A stretch of DNA of 64,000 nt, from contig NZ_FNWW01000001.1 of NCBI RefSeq assembly GCF_900108515.1, positions 372,001 to 436,000 on the forward strand, read 5' to 3'. This document shows positions 9,079 to 18,078 of this stretch, in pieces (the first letter of the stretch is position 1; each line of letters starts with the position of its first letter). This stretch comes from Halobacillus karajensis (lineage in GTDB: Bacteria; Bacillota; Bacilli; Bacillales; Halobacillaceae). The position numbers and the translations under genes were made by a program. The notes under the pieces are model-generated. The model saw only the letters and a list, made by a program, of their open reading frames with translations, was not told where the DNA came from and made no database searches.

Positions 9079-10788
9079 TCAAAATAAGAAATATCGTTGT
9101 GCCAATGGAACCGTTTCCGCAGGTTCACAATCAATGACCTGTCCATCTACTTTTACCACATAGGTTTGTGGGTCAACTTCGATTTTTGGTGTTTCTCCAT
9201 TATGAATCATCGATCGTTTCGTTAAATTTCGCACACCGGAAATCGGGCGTACCCGCTTCTTCAACCCCAGTTCTTCATGCAAGCTGCTCTCATAAGCCTT
9301 TGTTGATACGAACGTCAACGATGTTTTGTTTTTCGCTTGGCCGTGAGAACCGAACATTTCTCTATAAAATACAGGTTGGGGAGTAGGAATGCTTGCGTTT
9401 GGATCTCCCATCAGGCTATGAGCAATCATCCCCCCTTTAATAATCAGTTCTGGCTTCACACCAAAAAACTTTGGATCCCACAGCACTAAATCAGCCAACT
9501 TTCCACTTTCCACTGATCCGACATATTCAGAAATCCCATGTGTGATGGCCGGATTGATCGTATATTTAGCAATGTATCTTTTGGCTCGAAAGTTGTCTTT
9601 CTTGTCGTGGTCCCCTTCTAAAAATCCGCGCTGCTTTTTCATTTTATCCGCTGTTTGCCACGTACGGATAATAACTTCTCCTACACGTCCCATGGCCTGA
9701 GAATCGGATGAAATCATGCTGAATACCCCGAGGTCATGAAGGATATCTTCAGCAGCGATCGTCTCTTTTCGAATACGGGAATCCGCAAAAGCGATATCCT
9801 CCGGTACACTTGGATCCAAGTGGTGACAAACCATCAACATGTCCAAATGTTCTTCAAGTGTGTTAACCGTATAAGGCCTGGTTGGATTCGTAGAGGAAGG
9901 GAGTATATTCGGATAACTGGCCGCTTCAATAATATCGGGGGCGTGTCCTCCTCCTGCTCCTTCGGTATGATAGGTATGGATGACTCGATCATCGATCGCT
10001 TGAAGCGTATGTTCAACAAAACCTCCTTCATTCAATGTATCGGTATGTATAGCAACCTGAACATCATTTCGATCAGCAACACGTAAACACGTATCAATAG
10101 ATGAAGCTGTCGTCCCCCAATCTTCATGAAGCTTTAACCCTACAGCTCCCGCTTCCACTTGCTCTTGAATGGCCTCTTCACTAGAAGAATTCCCTTTTCC
10201 TAAAAATCCTAGATTCATCGGATATTCATCCGCTGCTTCAAGCATCCGATGGATATTCCATGGACCTGGCGTACAAGTAGTTGCTTTCGTTCCAGTAGCA
10301 GGGCCTGTGCCTCCTCCGATCATGGTAGTGATCCCTGAGGAAAGAGCTGTTTCAATTTGCTGCGGAGCGACAAAGTGAATATGCGCATCAATCCCGCCTG
10401 CAGTCACAATCATTCCTTCCGCTGCTACGACTTCCGTTGAAGCCCCAATCACAAAATCTATATCGTCCATCAGCAAAGGATTTCCTGCTTTCCCAATAGC
10501 TGAGATCCAGCCTTCCTTTACACCGATATCCGCTTTAAAAATGCCTGAATGATCCAGGATAACGGCATTGGTAATGACAAGATCCACAGCCTCTTCGCTT
10601 GTAGCTAACGGATGCTGTCCCATACCATCCCTGATCACTTTACCACCGCCGAACTTCACTTCATCTCCGTATGTCGTATAATCCTTTTCCACTTCAATGA
10701 ATAATTCCGTATCCGCCAAGCGAATGGCATCCCCCGTAGTAGGACCGAACATCTCCGCATACTGTTTTCGCGACATTTCAAAACTCAT
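9079..10788 (-). CDS. ureC: Urease subunit alpha
   Basis: This is the catalytic subunit of urease, which hydrolyses urea to ammonia and carbamate at a dinickel site in the cytoplasm. The length of 569 residues is standard. Nickel ligands are visible: His136 and His138 (AHIHF), the carbamylated bridging Lys219 (GLKLHEDWG), His248, His274 and Asp362. The flap histidine is His322 within MVCHHLD. Numbering is offset by two from the Klebsiella enzyme and no key residue is missing. The start overlaps ureB by 4 bp. The complete ligand set and accessory genes indicate an active enzyme. Confidence 0.97.
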   Translation of the reverse strand: MSFEMSRKQYAEMFGPTTGDAIRLADTELFIEVEKDYTTYGDEVKFGGGKVIRDGMGQHPLATSEEAVDLVITNAVILDHSGIFKADIGVKEGWISAIGKAGNPLLMDDIDFVIGASTEVVAAEGMIVTAGGIDAHIHFVAPQQIETALSSGITTMIGGGTGPATGTKATTCTPGPWNIHRMLEAADEYPMNLGFLGKGNSSSEEAIQEQVEAGAVGLKLHEDWGTTASSIDTCLRVADRNDVQVAIHTDTLNEGGFVEHTLQAIDDRVIHTYHTEGAGGGHAPDIIEAASYPNILPSSTNPTRPYTVNTLEEHLDMLMVCHHLDPSVPEDIAFADSRIRKETIAAEDILHDLGVFSMISSDSQAMGRVGEVIIRTWQTADKMKKQRGFLEGDHDKKDNFRAKRYIAKYTINPAITHGISEYVGSVESGKLADLVLWDPKFFGVKPELIIKGGMIAHSLMGDPNASIPTPQPVFYREMFGSHGQAKNKTSLTFVSTKAYESSLHEELGLKKRVRPISGVRNLTKRSMIHNGETPKIEVDPQTYVVKVDGQVIDCEPAETVPLAQRYFLF

Positions 10789-11096
10789 AGATCAGCCCTC
10801 CCATTGAACTGATTACTCAAACCGTAAATCTCCCTTTCACCGGAAAACGCAACCAGATCTACTTCTTTTTCATCGCCTGGTTCAAAACGAACAGCCGTGC
10901 CTGCCGGAATATTTAAATGCCTTCCTTTCGCTTGCTCCCGGTTGAATTGCAAGTAGGGATTCACTTCATAAAAATGAAAGTGGGAACCGGTTTGGACGGG
11001 GCGGTCTCCTCGATTCAATACATTGACTTTGACGACTTCTTTTCCTTCATTACAAACAATCGGCTCTTTTCGTAATAAAAACTCTCCTGGTATCAT
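10785..11096 (-). CDS. ureB: Urease subunit beta
   Basis: The 103-residue beta subunit packs against UreC in the (ABC)3 urease core and has no catalytic residues. It begins [13 protein letters not shown] and contains the family segments [15 protein letters not shown] (32-46) and [14 protein letters not shown] (68-81). It follows ureA by 15 bp and overlaps the ureC start by 4 bp. The length is normal for separate-subunit bacterial ureases, unlike the fused AB subunit of Helicobacter. Confidence 0.96.
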   Translation of the reverse strand: MIPGEFLLRKEPIVCNEGKEVVKVNVLNRGDRPVQTGSHFHFYEVNPYLQFNREQAKGRHLNIPAGTAVRFEPGDEKEVDLVAFSGEREIYGLSNQFNGRADL

Positions 11097-11111
11097 CGTT
11101 CAACCTCCTTC

Positions 11112-11414
11112 TCAGCGAATCGGATCATGTATAGTCACAAGTTTTACCCCATCCGGAAACGTCGCTTCCACTTGAATATCGGGAATCATCTCCGGAATAC
11201 CTTCCAAGACATCTTCTCTCTCCAGAATCGTGGCGCCATATTGCATCAACTCGGCTACTGATTTGCCGTCACGCGCTCCTTCGACCACTTCATATGTAAT
11301 AATAGCGACCGCTTCCGGATAATTGAGCTTCAATCCTCTCCCCTGGCGCCTCCGGGCAAGGTCAGCCGCCGTCACCACCATGAGCTTTTCCATCTCTCTA
11401 GACGTTAGCTTCAC
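11112..11414 (-). CDS. ureA: Urease subunit gamma
   Basis: The 100-residue gamma subunit of urease, with the family sequence [13 protein letters not shown] at the start, [18 protein letters not shown] (20-37) and the C-terminal [11 protein letters not shown]. It heads the structural genes and is preceded by AGGAGGTG. Only 32 bp separate it from the small membrane protein upstream, so urease is probably transcribed from the transporter promoter near 13.25 kb, giving one operon of urea uptake plus hydrolysis. Confidence 0.96.
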   Translation of the reverse strand: MKLTSREMEKLMVVTAADLARRRQGRGLKLNYPEAVAIITYEVVEGARDGKSVAELMQYGATILEREDVLEGIPEMIPDIQVEATFPDGVKLVTIHDPIR

Positions 11415-11446
11415 ACTTTCACCTCCTCTCTGTCCAAAAGGTTTCC

Positions 11447-11689
11447 TTACGGCTGTCCATCCTTTCCTTGCATATATTCAACGACAGGACGAAACGCAAT
11501 ATATAGCCCCGCAATAATCAGCCAGCTAAACGATAGATAGGTCCACCCTTTGAAAAACTCGAGGCTATAGGAGTAACCTGTGAGGAACATAACCCCAGGG
11601 AAACCAATAATCAGTAATGCCGTCAACCCGAAGGCCCATCTTTTACATAGTTTCGCGTCTTCACTTAGCTGATGCTTGTTTCCCTTCAT
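11447..11689 (-). CDS. Small two-TM membrane protein, putative partner of the urea symporter
   Basis: An 80-residue protein with two hydrophobic segments (about 20-38 and 49-67) and charged ends. It starts at 11689 inside the 3' end of the symporter gene (29-bp overlap) and precedes ureA by 32 bp. The pairing of a sodium:solute symporter with a tiny 2-TM protein recurs elsewhere in the window, at 34765-35022. I do not recognise a named family with certainty. A role as a small symporter subunit or stabiliser is inferred from context only. Confidence 0.6.
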   Translation of the reverse strand: MKGNKHQLSEDAKLCKRWAFGLTALLIIGFPGVMFLTGYSYSLEFFKGWTYLSFSWLIIAGLYIAFRPVVEYMQGKDGQP

Positions 11690-13230
11690 ACATTATTTCC
11701 TCCTCTATGATTTCGTCATCATTCTCCTCATCATCAAAGCTACGGAACTTACCTTTTAGCGATTCAAAATCAAACTCTTGATTCGACATCAACGCATGGC
11801 CAATGGAAATCGTTCCACTTACAAGAAAAACGGTAATATTACCAAAAAACATCGATTGAAGTTCTCCTAACGAACGGATACTAATCTCTCCGAAGAGAAG
11901 GTAAGCAGAAGTAAACCATGCGGTTACCCCAAGAACCAGTCCCGCGGAAGCACCATAGAAGGTCCCTTCATTTGTTGCCTTTTTCCAAAGCAGTCCCAAA
12001 GTTACTGGAATGACCGCTCCACTTACAAAAATCCCCATAGCCATATAAACCCATCCTAAACCGATACCTACTTTAAACAACAGAATTGAAAGGACACCCA
12101 TCATCAAACCAAACCCTAACGTAACTTTTCGGGAGACATTCAATAGCCTGTCACTGCTCGCTTTAGGGTTTATCGATTTCCGGTAAATATCTGTAACAAT
12201 AATATTTGTAATCGCTGTTAGTTCAGCAGCTCCTGTAGACATAACCGCCATGAACAACATGGCCAGAAACAAGATCGATCCTACACCGCCAAGCAGGTGG
12301 GCAGCCATTTCCGGAGCGACAGAATCAGGGGTTCCAACCGTAATACCAAGACCTGCAGCACTTACTCCAAGAAACGTGGCAATCGCAAACGGAATGGAAA
12401 ACCACGAAATTCCACCGTATATGTATGCTCTGGATGCTGCACTATCTTTACTTGCAATGGCCCTCTGCCAATACGCCTGATCAACGAAAACCGCACCAAA
12501 GTTTCCTATGATATTAATCATTCCGAAAAACAGACCAGATACAGAAGCCATGGTAAGCATGGAATCAGAAGACGGCATGCTGCTTAAACCTTCATATATA
12601 GGGTCAATTCCAAATTTGACATAAACAACGGTAGCGAAAATAGCAAGGATGGTAAAAATCATGACCGTATTAAAGTAGTCAGCAATAAAAGAGGCTTTTT
12701 AGTCCACCGATCATGGTGTAAATCGTGAAGGTGAGAGGAATCAGAAAGGCAGCTACATAAATGTTCATCCCCGTGAGAGAGTTTAAAGCAATCGCTCCAC
12801 CAAGAACGACCATGGACGTCACGAGAATATTGGTCATTAAAGCAAACCCCATAATTAAGCGGTGGTTTTTCTTATCGAATCGCTGGCCAATGAACTCTAA
12901 AAACGTGTGGGCATTAGGGGCTCGCTTTTTCAAGTTGATCGCAACAATCGCAAATAATAACACTTGAATACAAGCACCTGCGGCATACCAATAGGGACCG
13001 CTAATCCCATATTGATACCCTGTGGAAGAAGACATCATCAAGGTTGCTGCCCACGTCCAAGCAGCAATAATAGAAGCACTCGCTAATCCAACCCCAACAC
13101 TTCTACCTGCCGTACTGAATTGCTCAGCAGTCATGGCCTGTTTCTTTCTTCGCTGCATGACAAAAGTGATGAGAGTAAAGAACAATCCAAAAACCAATAA
13201 CAGCCCATAACCAACATAAGATGGTAACAT
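11661..13230 (-). pseudogene. DUR3-like urea:sodium/proton symporter, single-base frameshift
   Basis: Two reading frames together make one complete SSS-family symporter of about 520 residues. The N-terminal part (13230 to about 12700) contains FSTAGRSVGVGLASASII, AAWTWAATLMMSSS and YGISGPYWYAAGA, which closely resemble fungal and plant DUR3 urea transporters. Reading stops after GGLKSLFYC. Removing one A from the A5 run (12696-12700) restores GGLKASFIADYFNTVMIF and joins the second frame. The ATG at 13230 follows GGAGGG and is preferred to 13275. It directly precedes the urease operon, so urea uptake is the obvious role. The shift may be a real mutation, slippage-correctable, or a homopolymer sequencing error. 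Confidence 0.8.
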
Positions 13231-13295
13231 AAACACCCTCCAAATATTTTCAATATACTGAATAATGTAACACACTATGTAAGATAGTCAACATA

Positions 13296-13318
13296 TTATG
13301 TTAGGAAACCTAACATAA
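13296..13318. promoter_or_regulatory. Perfect 10-bp inverted repeat upstream of the urea transport-urease operon
   Basis: TTATGTTAGG and CCTAACATAA form a perfect inverted repeat around AAA, 66 bp before the symporter ATG and about 290 bp before the ABC permease start. A smaller repeat (ACTAT/ATAGT) lies at about 13274-13288. The TTAGG/CCTAA half-sites recall DtxR-family metalloregulator sites, though the spacing differs. A regulator for urease or for the metal importer is plausible but unidentified. Confidence 0.45.
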
Positions 13319-13468
13319 GAGAGGATAAGTAAGCGTTGTCACTTAAATCACACCTGGTTTCATGTCTATTTATAAAAAATTCGTGTGGACTTAAGCATTC
13401 TCACAATCTCTTATTTGTTTCCTAATAAACTTCTCTTAAGCTAAGATCCTGTTTAATAATTTTTCCTA

Positions 13469-13483
13469 TTCTGAAATTCAGAA
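13469..13483. promoter_or_regulatory. 15-bp 7-1-7 palindrome upstream of the ABC importer
   Basis: TTCTGAA-A-TTCAGAA is a perfect 7-1-7 inverted repeat, the geometry used by Fur-family repressors, although its bases do not match the Fur, Zur or PerR consensus. It lies 36 bp before a short leader ORF and about 125 bp before the ABC permease start, a suitable place for an operator. Confidence 0.4.
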
Positions 13484-13519
13484 ATATGTTAACTTCTTAA
13501 TATTAAAGGGAGTTGAATA

Positions 13520-13579
13520 ATGGAATGGATGAACACCGAAGATTTTATAGATCCTTATTTTTTAAGACTGAGCGTATAG
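13520..13579 (+). CDS. 19-residue leader ORF before the ABC importer
   Basis: A 19-codon frame (MEWMNTEDFIDPYFLRLSV) starts with ATG at 13520 behind AAAGGGAGTTG, a good ribosome site, and ends 30 bp before the permease start. No homology is recognised. It could be a regulatory leader peptide or a chance frame; a second ribosome site (GGAAGGG) serves the permease itself. Confidence 0.3.
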   Translation: MEWMNTEDFIDPYFLRLSV

Positions 13580-13609
13580 TACTTCATGATTGTATAAGGA
13601 AGGGAAAAA

Positions 13610-14683
13610 ATGTTGAATAACCTACGGCATCGGCAACTACCCAAAGGTTTAAAAGAAACCAATTTGATCGTTATCCTTTCGTTTTTAGTTCTTTTGATGA
13701 TTGGCACAATCATTTTTGCGACAGGAATGGGACCAGTTTCTGTACATACCACAACGGTATTACAAATTCTTATAAGCAAGATTCCTTTTTTATCTAATCC
13801 AGTGGGAAATGATTGGACTCAGGTGGAGGAAAGTATCGTAGTAGGATTACGACTTCCGAGAGTCCTATTAGGGTTAATAGTGGGCGCTTCATTATCTGTA
13901 ACGGGAGTTGCCTTACAGGCCCTGGTACGAAATCATTTAGCAGATCCATTTATTCTTGGAGTCTCTTCCGGGGCATCTGCTACTGCCACATTGGGGATGT
14001 TATTCGGTACTTTTTCCTTCCTAGGTACATATTCCCTGTCTTTAAGTGCATTTATTGGAGCCGTCGTCGTAATAGTGTTGGTTTATGCTCTCTCAAGAGT
14101 GAATGGAAAGATTAATATGACCCAGTTATTATTATCAGGGGTTGCTATAGGTCTTATTATGGAATCAATAACAAAGTTGATTACGTTAAGCGCCCCCAAT
14201 GCTTTAGGATTACACAATGCAACATTTTGGATGGCAGGTAGTTTAGCAGGGGCCAAATGGGGGTATTTGACCCTCCCTCTATTAGTCATGTTTCTATGTA
14301 TGACTATTTTATTACTCAATTATCGAGCTCTAAATGCTTTATTAGCAGGAGACGAAACAGCTGGGACATTAGGATTTAATGTGAACGTTATCCAAACGAT
14401 GCTTGTATTGATCGCATCCCTATTAGCAGGTGTTACCATTGCCGTAAGTGGTTCGATAGGCTTTGTAGGATTAATGATCCCCCATATCACTAGATTATTA
14501 ATCGGATCCGATCATAAAAAAGTACTTCCAGTTAGTGCTTTTTTAGGAGGAATATTAGTCGTTTGGACAGATGTTGCAGCACGTCTAATTATTGCACCTG
14601 AAGAATTACCTATTGGTGTCTTGACAGCCATCTTTGGAGGTCCTTTTTTTATTTGGTTACTGAAAAAAAATGCCAGAAAATAA
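13610..14683 (+). CDS. FecCD/BtuC-family ABC transporter permease
   Basis: A 357-residue integral membrane permease of the FecCD family, with about ten hydrophobic segments. This family imports iron siderophores, haem, cobalamin and, in some bacteria, nickel or cobalt chelates. Family motifs include LRLPRVLLGLIVGASLSVTG near residue 83 and GSIGFVGLMIPHITRLLIG near residue 285, the cytoplasmic loop contacting the ATPase. The N-terminus is cytoplasmic and basic. ATPase and binding protein follow at once. No second permease is present, so the channel is a homodimer, as in BtuC. The substrate is undetermined; two nickel-dependent systems flank it. Confidence 0.88.
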   Translation: MLNNLRHRQLPKGLKETNLIVILSFLVLLMIGTIIFATGMGPVSVHTTTVLQILISKIPFLSNPVGNDWTQVEESIVVGLRLPRVLLGLIVGASLSVTGVALQALVRNHLADPFILGVSSGASATATLGMLFGTFSFLGTYSLSLSAFIGAVVVIVLVYALSRVNGKINMTQLLLSGVAIGLIMESITKLITLSAPNALGLHNATFWMAGSLAGAKWGYLTLPLLVMFLCMTILLLNYRALNALLAGDETAGTLGFNVNVIQTMLVLIASLLAGVTIAVSGSIGFVGLMIPHITRLLIGSDHKKVLPVSAFLGGILVVWTDVAARLIIAPEELPIGVLTAIFGGPFFIWLLKKNARK

Positions 14684-14694
14684 GGAGACAAAAT

Positions 14695-15492
14695 ATGAAA
14701 CTACAAGTAGAAAATCTCAATTTTTCATATAATCATCATAAAATACTGAATGATATATCGCTTCATGTTAATAATGGAGAATTTGTCGGAATCATAGGGC
14801 CCAATGGCAGTGGGAAATCAACACTATTAAAAAATTTATATCGTGCTCTTACCCCTGACTCAGGTTCCATTTACTTAGATCATGAAAACTATCGTGATCT
14901 AAAAATAAAAGATATAGCTAAAAAACTAGGTGTAATCGGGCAAGACAATGGAGTACCATTCGACTTTGCAGTAAACGAAATCGTGGCTATGGGAAGAAGC
15001 CCACACAAAAAACTTTTCGAAGGCGACAAGAAAGAGGACAAAGAAATAATACAAAACGCTCTAAACACAGTAGGTATGGCAGATATGGCGGAAAGAAATT
15101 ATCTATACCTTTCCGGTGGTGAAAAGCAGAGAGTCCTATTGGCAAGAGTACTATCCCAGCAAACCGAATTTCTCGTATTAGATGAACCTACAAACCATCT
15201 GGATATCCATCATCAACTGAGAATATTCGATGTAATCAAGGGATTAGGTGCAACCGTACTCTCCGCCATTCATGACCTTAACATCGCTTCACTGTACTGT
15301 GACAGAATCTATGTAATGAAAGACGGTTCTATCTATAAATCCGGAACCCCAGAAGAAATATTAACTTCTGAAAATATTAAGGAGGTTTTTAATATTAAAA
15401 CAGATGTAAGGCAGCATCCCGTAACAAAAAAAGCAATGATTACATACTTACCAGAAAGTACTTTTAATAAAGGGGAAGATATAGTTGTATAA
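14695..15492 (+). CDS. ABC transporter ATP-binding protein (FecE/BtuD type)
   Basis: The 265-residue ATPase energises the adjacent FecCD-type permease. It carries Walker A GPNGSGKST (35-43), the Q-loop (IGQDNG), the signature LSGGEKQRVLLAR near residue 138, Walker B with FLVLDEPTNHLD and the H-loop histidine (SAIHDLN). The ATG at 14695 is chosen because TAAGGAGA precedes it and it follows the permease stop by 11 bp; longer in-frame extension would overlap the permease. It overlaps the following lipoprotein gene by 8 bp, indicating coupled translation. Confidence 0.93.
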   Translation: MKLQVENLNFSYNHHKILNDISLHVNNGEFVGIIGPNGSGKSTLLKNLYRALTPDSGSIYLDHENYRDLKIKDIAKKLGVIGQDNGVPFDFAVNEIVAMGRSPHKKLFEGDKKEDKEIIQNALNTVGMADMAERNYLYLSGGEKQRVLLARVLSQQTEFLVLDEPTNHLDIHHQLRIFDVIKGLGATVLSAIHDLNIASLYCDRIYVMKDGSIYKSGTPEEILTSENIKEVFNIKTDVRQHPVTKKAMITYLPESTFNKGEDIVV

Positions 15493-16462
15493 AAATAAAT
15501 GGGGGTTATGGTTATTGGTTGGGTGCATCTGCATGATGATAGCAGGATGTGAAGAGACTATTAGCAAAGAACATACCGATAACGATGATGTTTCTAAATC
15601 TGAAGAATTATTAACCATCGATAATTACGGAAGAGAGCTGTCGATCACCCAAAAACCAACGAGCGTGTTAACGCTAGGCCCAAATACGACAGAATTATTC
15701 ATAGCCTTAGGCCTTAGTGATTATATTACTGGCAACAGTCTAAACAATCATAGTCGAGGGGCATTGCCAGAGTATGAAGATGCCTACGAACAGATTCCAG
15801 AATTGACATACGGATCAGCTACTAGAGAAGCTGTATTAACTAGTGGGGCAGACTTTATATACGGAATTGACTGGGAGTTCGGCAAAGAGGGTTTAAATAT
15901 TGAAGAATTGGAAGAATACGGCATTACAACCTATGTGAATAAAGCTTTCACGTTAGAAGAAATGTATCAGGAGATTTTGGATATTGGGAAAATTTTTGAA
16001 GTAGAAGATACAGCAGAAGCCTTTGTTGCTGACCAGAAAGAAAGGATTGCGAATATAAAAGAAAAGGTTTCACAACAGGACCCTGCCAAAGTCCTTGTGT
16101 ATGATAGTGGCGGTGAAGGAGTTTTCACTGCTGGAGGTACCAACTTTGAAACATTACTCATTGAATTAGCTGGCGGAAAGAACATTTTCAAAGATTTATC
16201 GGACAAGCAATGGGCAACAGTGAGTTATGAAGAAGTATTATCCAGAGATCCTGATGTCATTTTGGTTCACGATTATGACCAACCTGCAATAGAGCAGAAG
16301 ATCGAAGACATTAAAAATCATCCGGTTTTATCTCAATTAGAAAGTGTAAAAAATGAAAGATTCGTTTCTATTTCATTGGAAAGTGTATTACCGGGAAATC
16401 GAATGGCTTACTCAGTTGAAACTTTTGCGCAAGGTTTCCATCCTGATTTGTTTGATGAATAA
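15485..16462 (+). CDS. ABC transporter substrate-binding lipoprotein (BtuF/FepB fold)
   Basis: A 325-residue periplasmic-binding-protein homologue anchored as a lipoprotein: signal peptide with lipobox MIAGC, Cys22 being lipidated. It starts with TTG at 15485 behind AAAGGGGAAG. The class III binding-protein pattern is clear: TIDNYGRELSITQKPTSVLT, then LGPNTTELFIALGL, then the helical backbone and DPDVILVHDYD. Such proteins bind metal chelates or cobalamin outside the membrane. It is the third gene of the permease-ATPase operon. Ligand unknown; nickel chelate is one option given the adjacent urease and lar genes, iron siderophore the default. Confidence 0.88.
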   Translation: MYKNKWGLWLLVGCICMMIAGCEETISKEHTDNDDVSKSEELLTIDNYGRELSITQKPTSVLTLGPNTTELFIALGLSDYITGNSLNNHSRGALPEYEDAYEQIPELTYGSATREAVLTSGADFIYGIDWEFGKEGLNIEELEEYGITTYVNKAFTLEEMYQEILDIGKIFEVEDTAEAFVADQKERIANIKEKVSQQDPAKVLVYDSGGEGVFTAGGTNFETLLIELAGGKNIFKDLSDKQWATVSYEEVLSRDPDVILVHDYDQPAIEQKIEDIKNHPVLSQLESVKNERFVSISLESVLPGNRMAYSVETFAQGFHPDLFDE

Positions 16463-16657
16463 TTGTTACTTTCTATTTGGTGAGTCGTTCAAAATGAAGT
16501 TTTTTAGTTTGGAAACGGAGGGGCCCGTTAAGAAAAGATAAAAACAGGAACTTCATTGCTAACCATGTAGGATGGAATGCATGCAATGTAAGCGGGATGA
16601 TGTTGGATGCACGGTTTTAAAAGATATTTTTGGAGGACAACCCCAAATATAAAAGAA

Positions 16658-16691
16658 GCGTAACATCAAGAGAAAACTATTGATATTACGC
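16658..16691. repeat. 34-bp hairpin repeat, copy 1 (related copy at 40741)
   Basis: GCGTAACAT and (A/G)T(A/G)TTACGC form an imperfect hairpin. The same 34-bp layout, about 70 percent identical, recurs at 40741-40774, and the similarity weakens but continues 3' (GCAGCG...CAG). A GGGGTCAGGTACC motif, of the kind found in Bacillaceae palindromic repeats, follows at 16715. Likely a dispersed REP-like element or a terminator. Confidence 0.5.
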
Positions 16692-16718
16692 TATCCTTTA
16701 CCTATTAATGCAGCGGGG

Positions 16719-17915
16719 TCAGGTACCAAAAAATTCCAATAGAAAAGCTAAGGTGACGAGGAGACTGATGATTCCAAAGAAACCCGAAGCTATAGAGAAG
16801 AAGAGCGGACGCTCTCTCCTCACCCAAAAACTGAGGCAGTAGACGAACGCGGGAAATGGAAATAGAATACTGGCGATTTCCCAGCTTGTAAACAAAAAAA
16901 CAAGAGCTAGAAACAAAGCCAAGTATCCAGAGATCTTCCGCACTTCAAGCAACTTTTTCTGCTCACCTGCTTCCTTCACTTCCCAGGACCCGAGTGCCTC
17001 TTCTGTCCGCTTCAGCTTATATGGTTTGTCTGCTTGATAATAGAAGTACATCGGCTGGAAATAAGGAATGGTCCCATGAAGCGAACTTTTTCCCCAGGCA
17101 AATGATTGACCAGCCAGCGGGAACGTCTCGTAGGGGTCCGATTCGTCCTTCCCCTCTGGATATGCGGGGGAAGGAACATGTTCGGTATCGATGGAAAAAA
17201 CGATGCGCTGATTTTCCGTCTGCCCAAAGTAGTTGCGCCAGCGTAAGGTCCGGATAGAGGAAAAAAAGAAGCGCCACAACTGTTTCCTTACTGTGTACGC
17301 CATACTCGTGTCGACAGGTATCCATCCTTCGTCTTCCAAGTAAACCTCATTCCAAACGTGGGCCTGGTGTTTCCCCATCGCAAAAGCACCAACCATCACC
17401 CGGCAGGGAATCCCCAGGGACCGACATAAAGAAGCATACAAGAAAGAGTACTCGCCACAATCCCCTTTTTTCACCTGCAAAAAGTGATCGACCCCGCGAG
17501 CTTTGACAGGGAACTTGTATGTATAATTTTTGATCATGTGTTGGAACAATAGCCATGCTTTTTCCCTATTGTCGGAGGCCTTTTCCGTCACATCTGCGGC
17601 CATCTGCTCAATGACTTGGTTCACAGGAATCATGGCTGTCGAACGTGTATATCTCTCCTGTTCTTCCTCAGTCAAAGAAGCGGCTGCACCCCCCACCTTT
17701 AGTTCAACACTATAAGAAGCGTCGATCTGTTCCCCTGGAGCCAACTCATAGTAGCTGATTCGGTTGCCGATCGTATCTATGTATTCCTGCATAGGGGACC
17801 GTTTCTCTTCCTTCAAAAGAGTCTGCTTCTCTGTTTCTGGCGGGTTTGCCAGCCATACCTTTACATGATCTGACGTTTGGTTTTCATATTGAAATGAATA
17901 ATTAACCTTTTTCAC
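16719..17915 (-). CDS. Transglutaminase-like (cysteine protease fold) protein with C-terminal membrane segments
   Basis: A protein of 398 residues from a GTG at 17915, which sits behind AGGTGAAG; frames extending to 17972 lack a ribosome site. The transglutaminase-like core has the full catalytic triad: Cys in KGDCGEYSFLYAS, His in HQAHVWNEVYLED and Asp in WIPVDTS. A beta-sandwich-like region precedes it and two to three hydrophobic helices lie at the C-terminus. Such proteins usually act as peptidases or amidases rather than cross-linkers. The gene stands alone. Its last codons (FFGT, stop) fall within a GGTACCTGACCCC repeat motif, so the 3' end may have been rewritten by repeat insertion. 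Confidence 0.72.
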   Translation of the reverse strand: MKKVNYSFQYENQTSDHVKVWLANPPETEKQTLLKEEKRSPMQEYIDTIGNRISYYELAPGEQIDASYSVELKVGGAAASLTEEEQERYTRSTAMIPVNQVIEQMAADVTEKASDNREKAWLLFQHMIKNYTYKFPVKARGVDHFLQVKKGDCGEYSFLYASLCRSLGIPCRVMVGAFAMGKHQAHVWNEVYLEDEGWIPVDTSMAYTVRKQLWRFFFSSIRTLRWRNYFGQTENQRIVFSIDTEHVPSPAYPEGKDESDPYETFPLAGQSFAWGKSSLHGTIPYFQPMYFYYQADKPYKLKRTEEALGSWEVKEAGEQKKLLEVRKISGYLALFLALVFLFTSWEIASILFPFPAFVYCLSFWVRRERPLFFSIASGFFGIISLLVTLAFLLEFFGT

Positions 17916-18078
17916 CACTTCACCTACTTTTCTGCTTCGAAATCGAACAAGTATCCCCGCCACAACCTCCAACGGGGAGATCCGTCCTTCGTTCCGCTAA
18001 TCAGTCATAGAGCTTGGAACCCGCTCCTGCCCATTTGAATAAAAGGAACGAAGATCCAAAAGAGAGGTAACTGCTTCA

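Noticed and set aside
8622-9146. A longer UreE starting at 9146.
   Set aside because: The extra 26 residues are encoded inside the ureC 3' end and lack family similarity; the ATG at 9068 has a strong ribosome site.
9736-10086. A long open frame on the plus strand inside ureC.
   Set aside because: It is antisense to the fully supported catalytic subunit and has no ribosome site; such frames are normal shadows of coding DNA.
13469-13483. Reading the 7-1-7 palindrome as a Fur box.
   Set aside because: The geometry fits, but the bases do not match the TGATAAT/ATTATCA consensus; kept only as an unidentified operator candidate.
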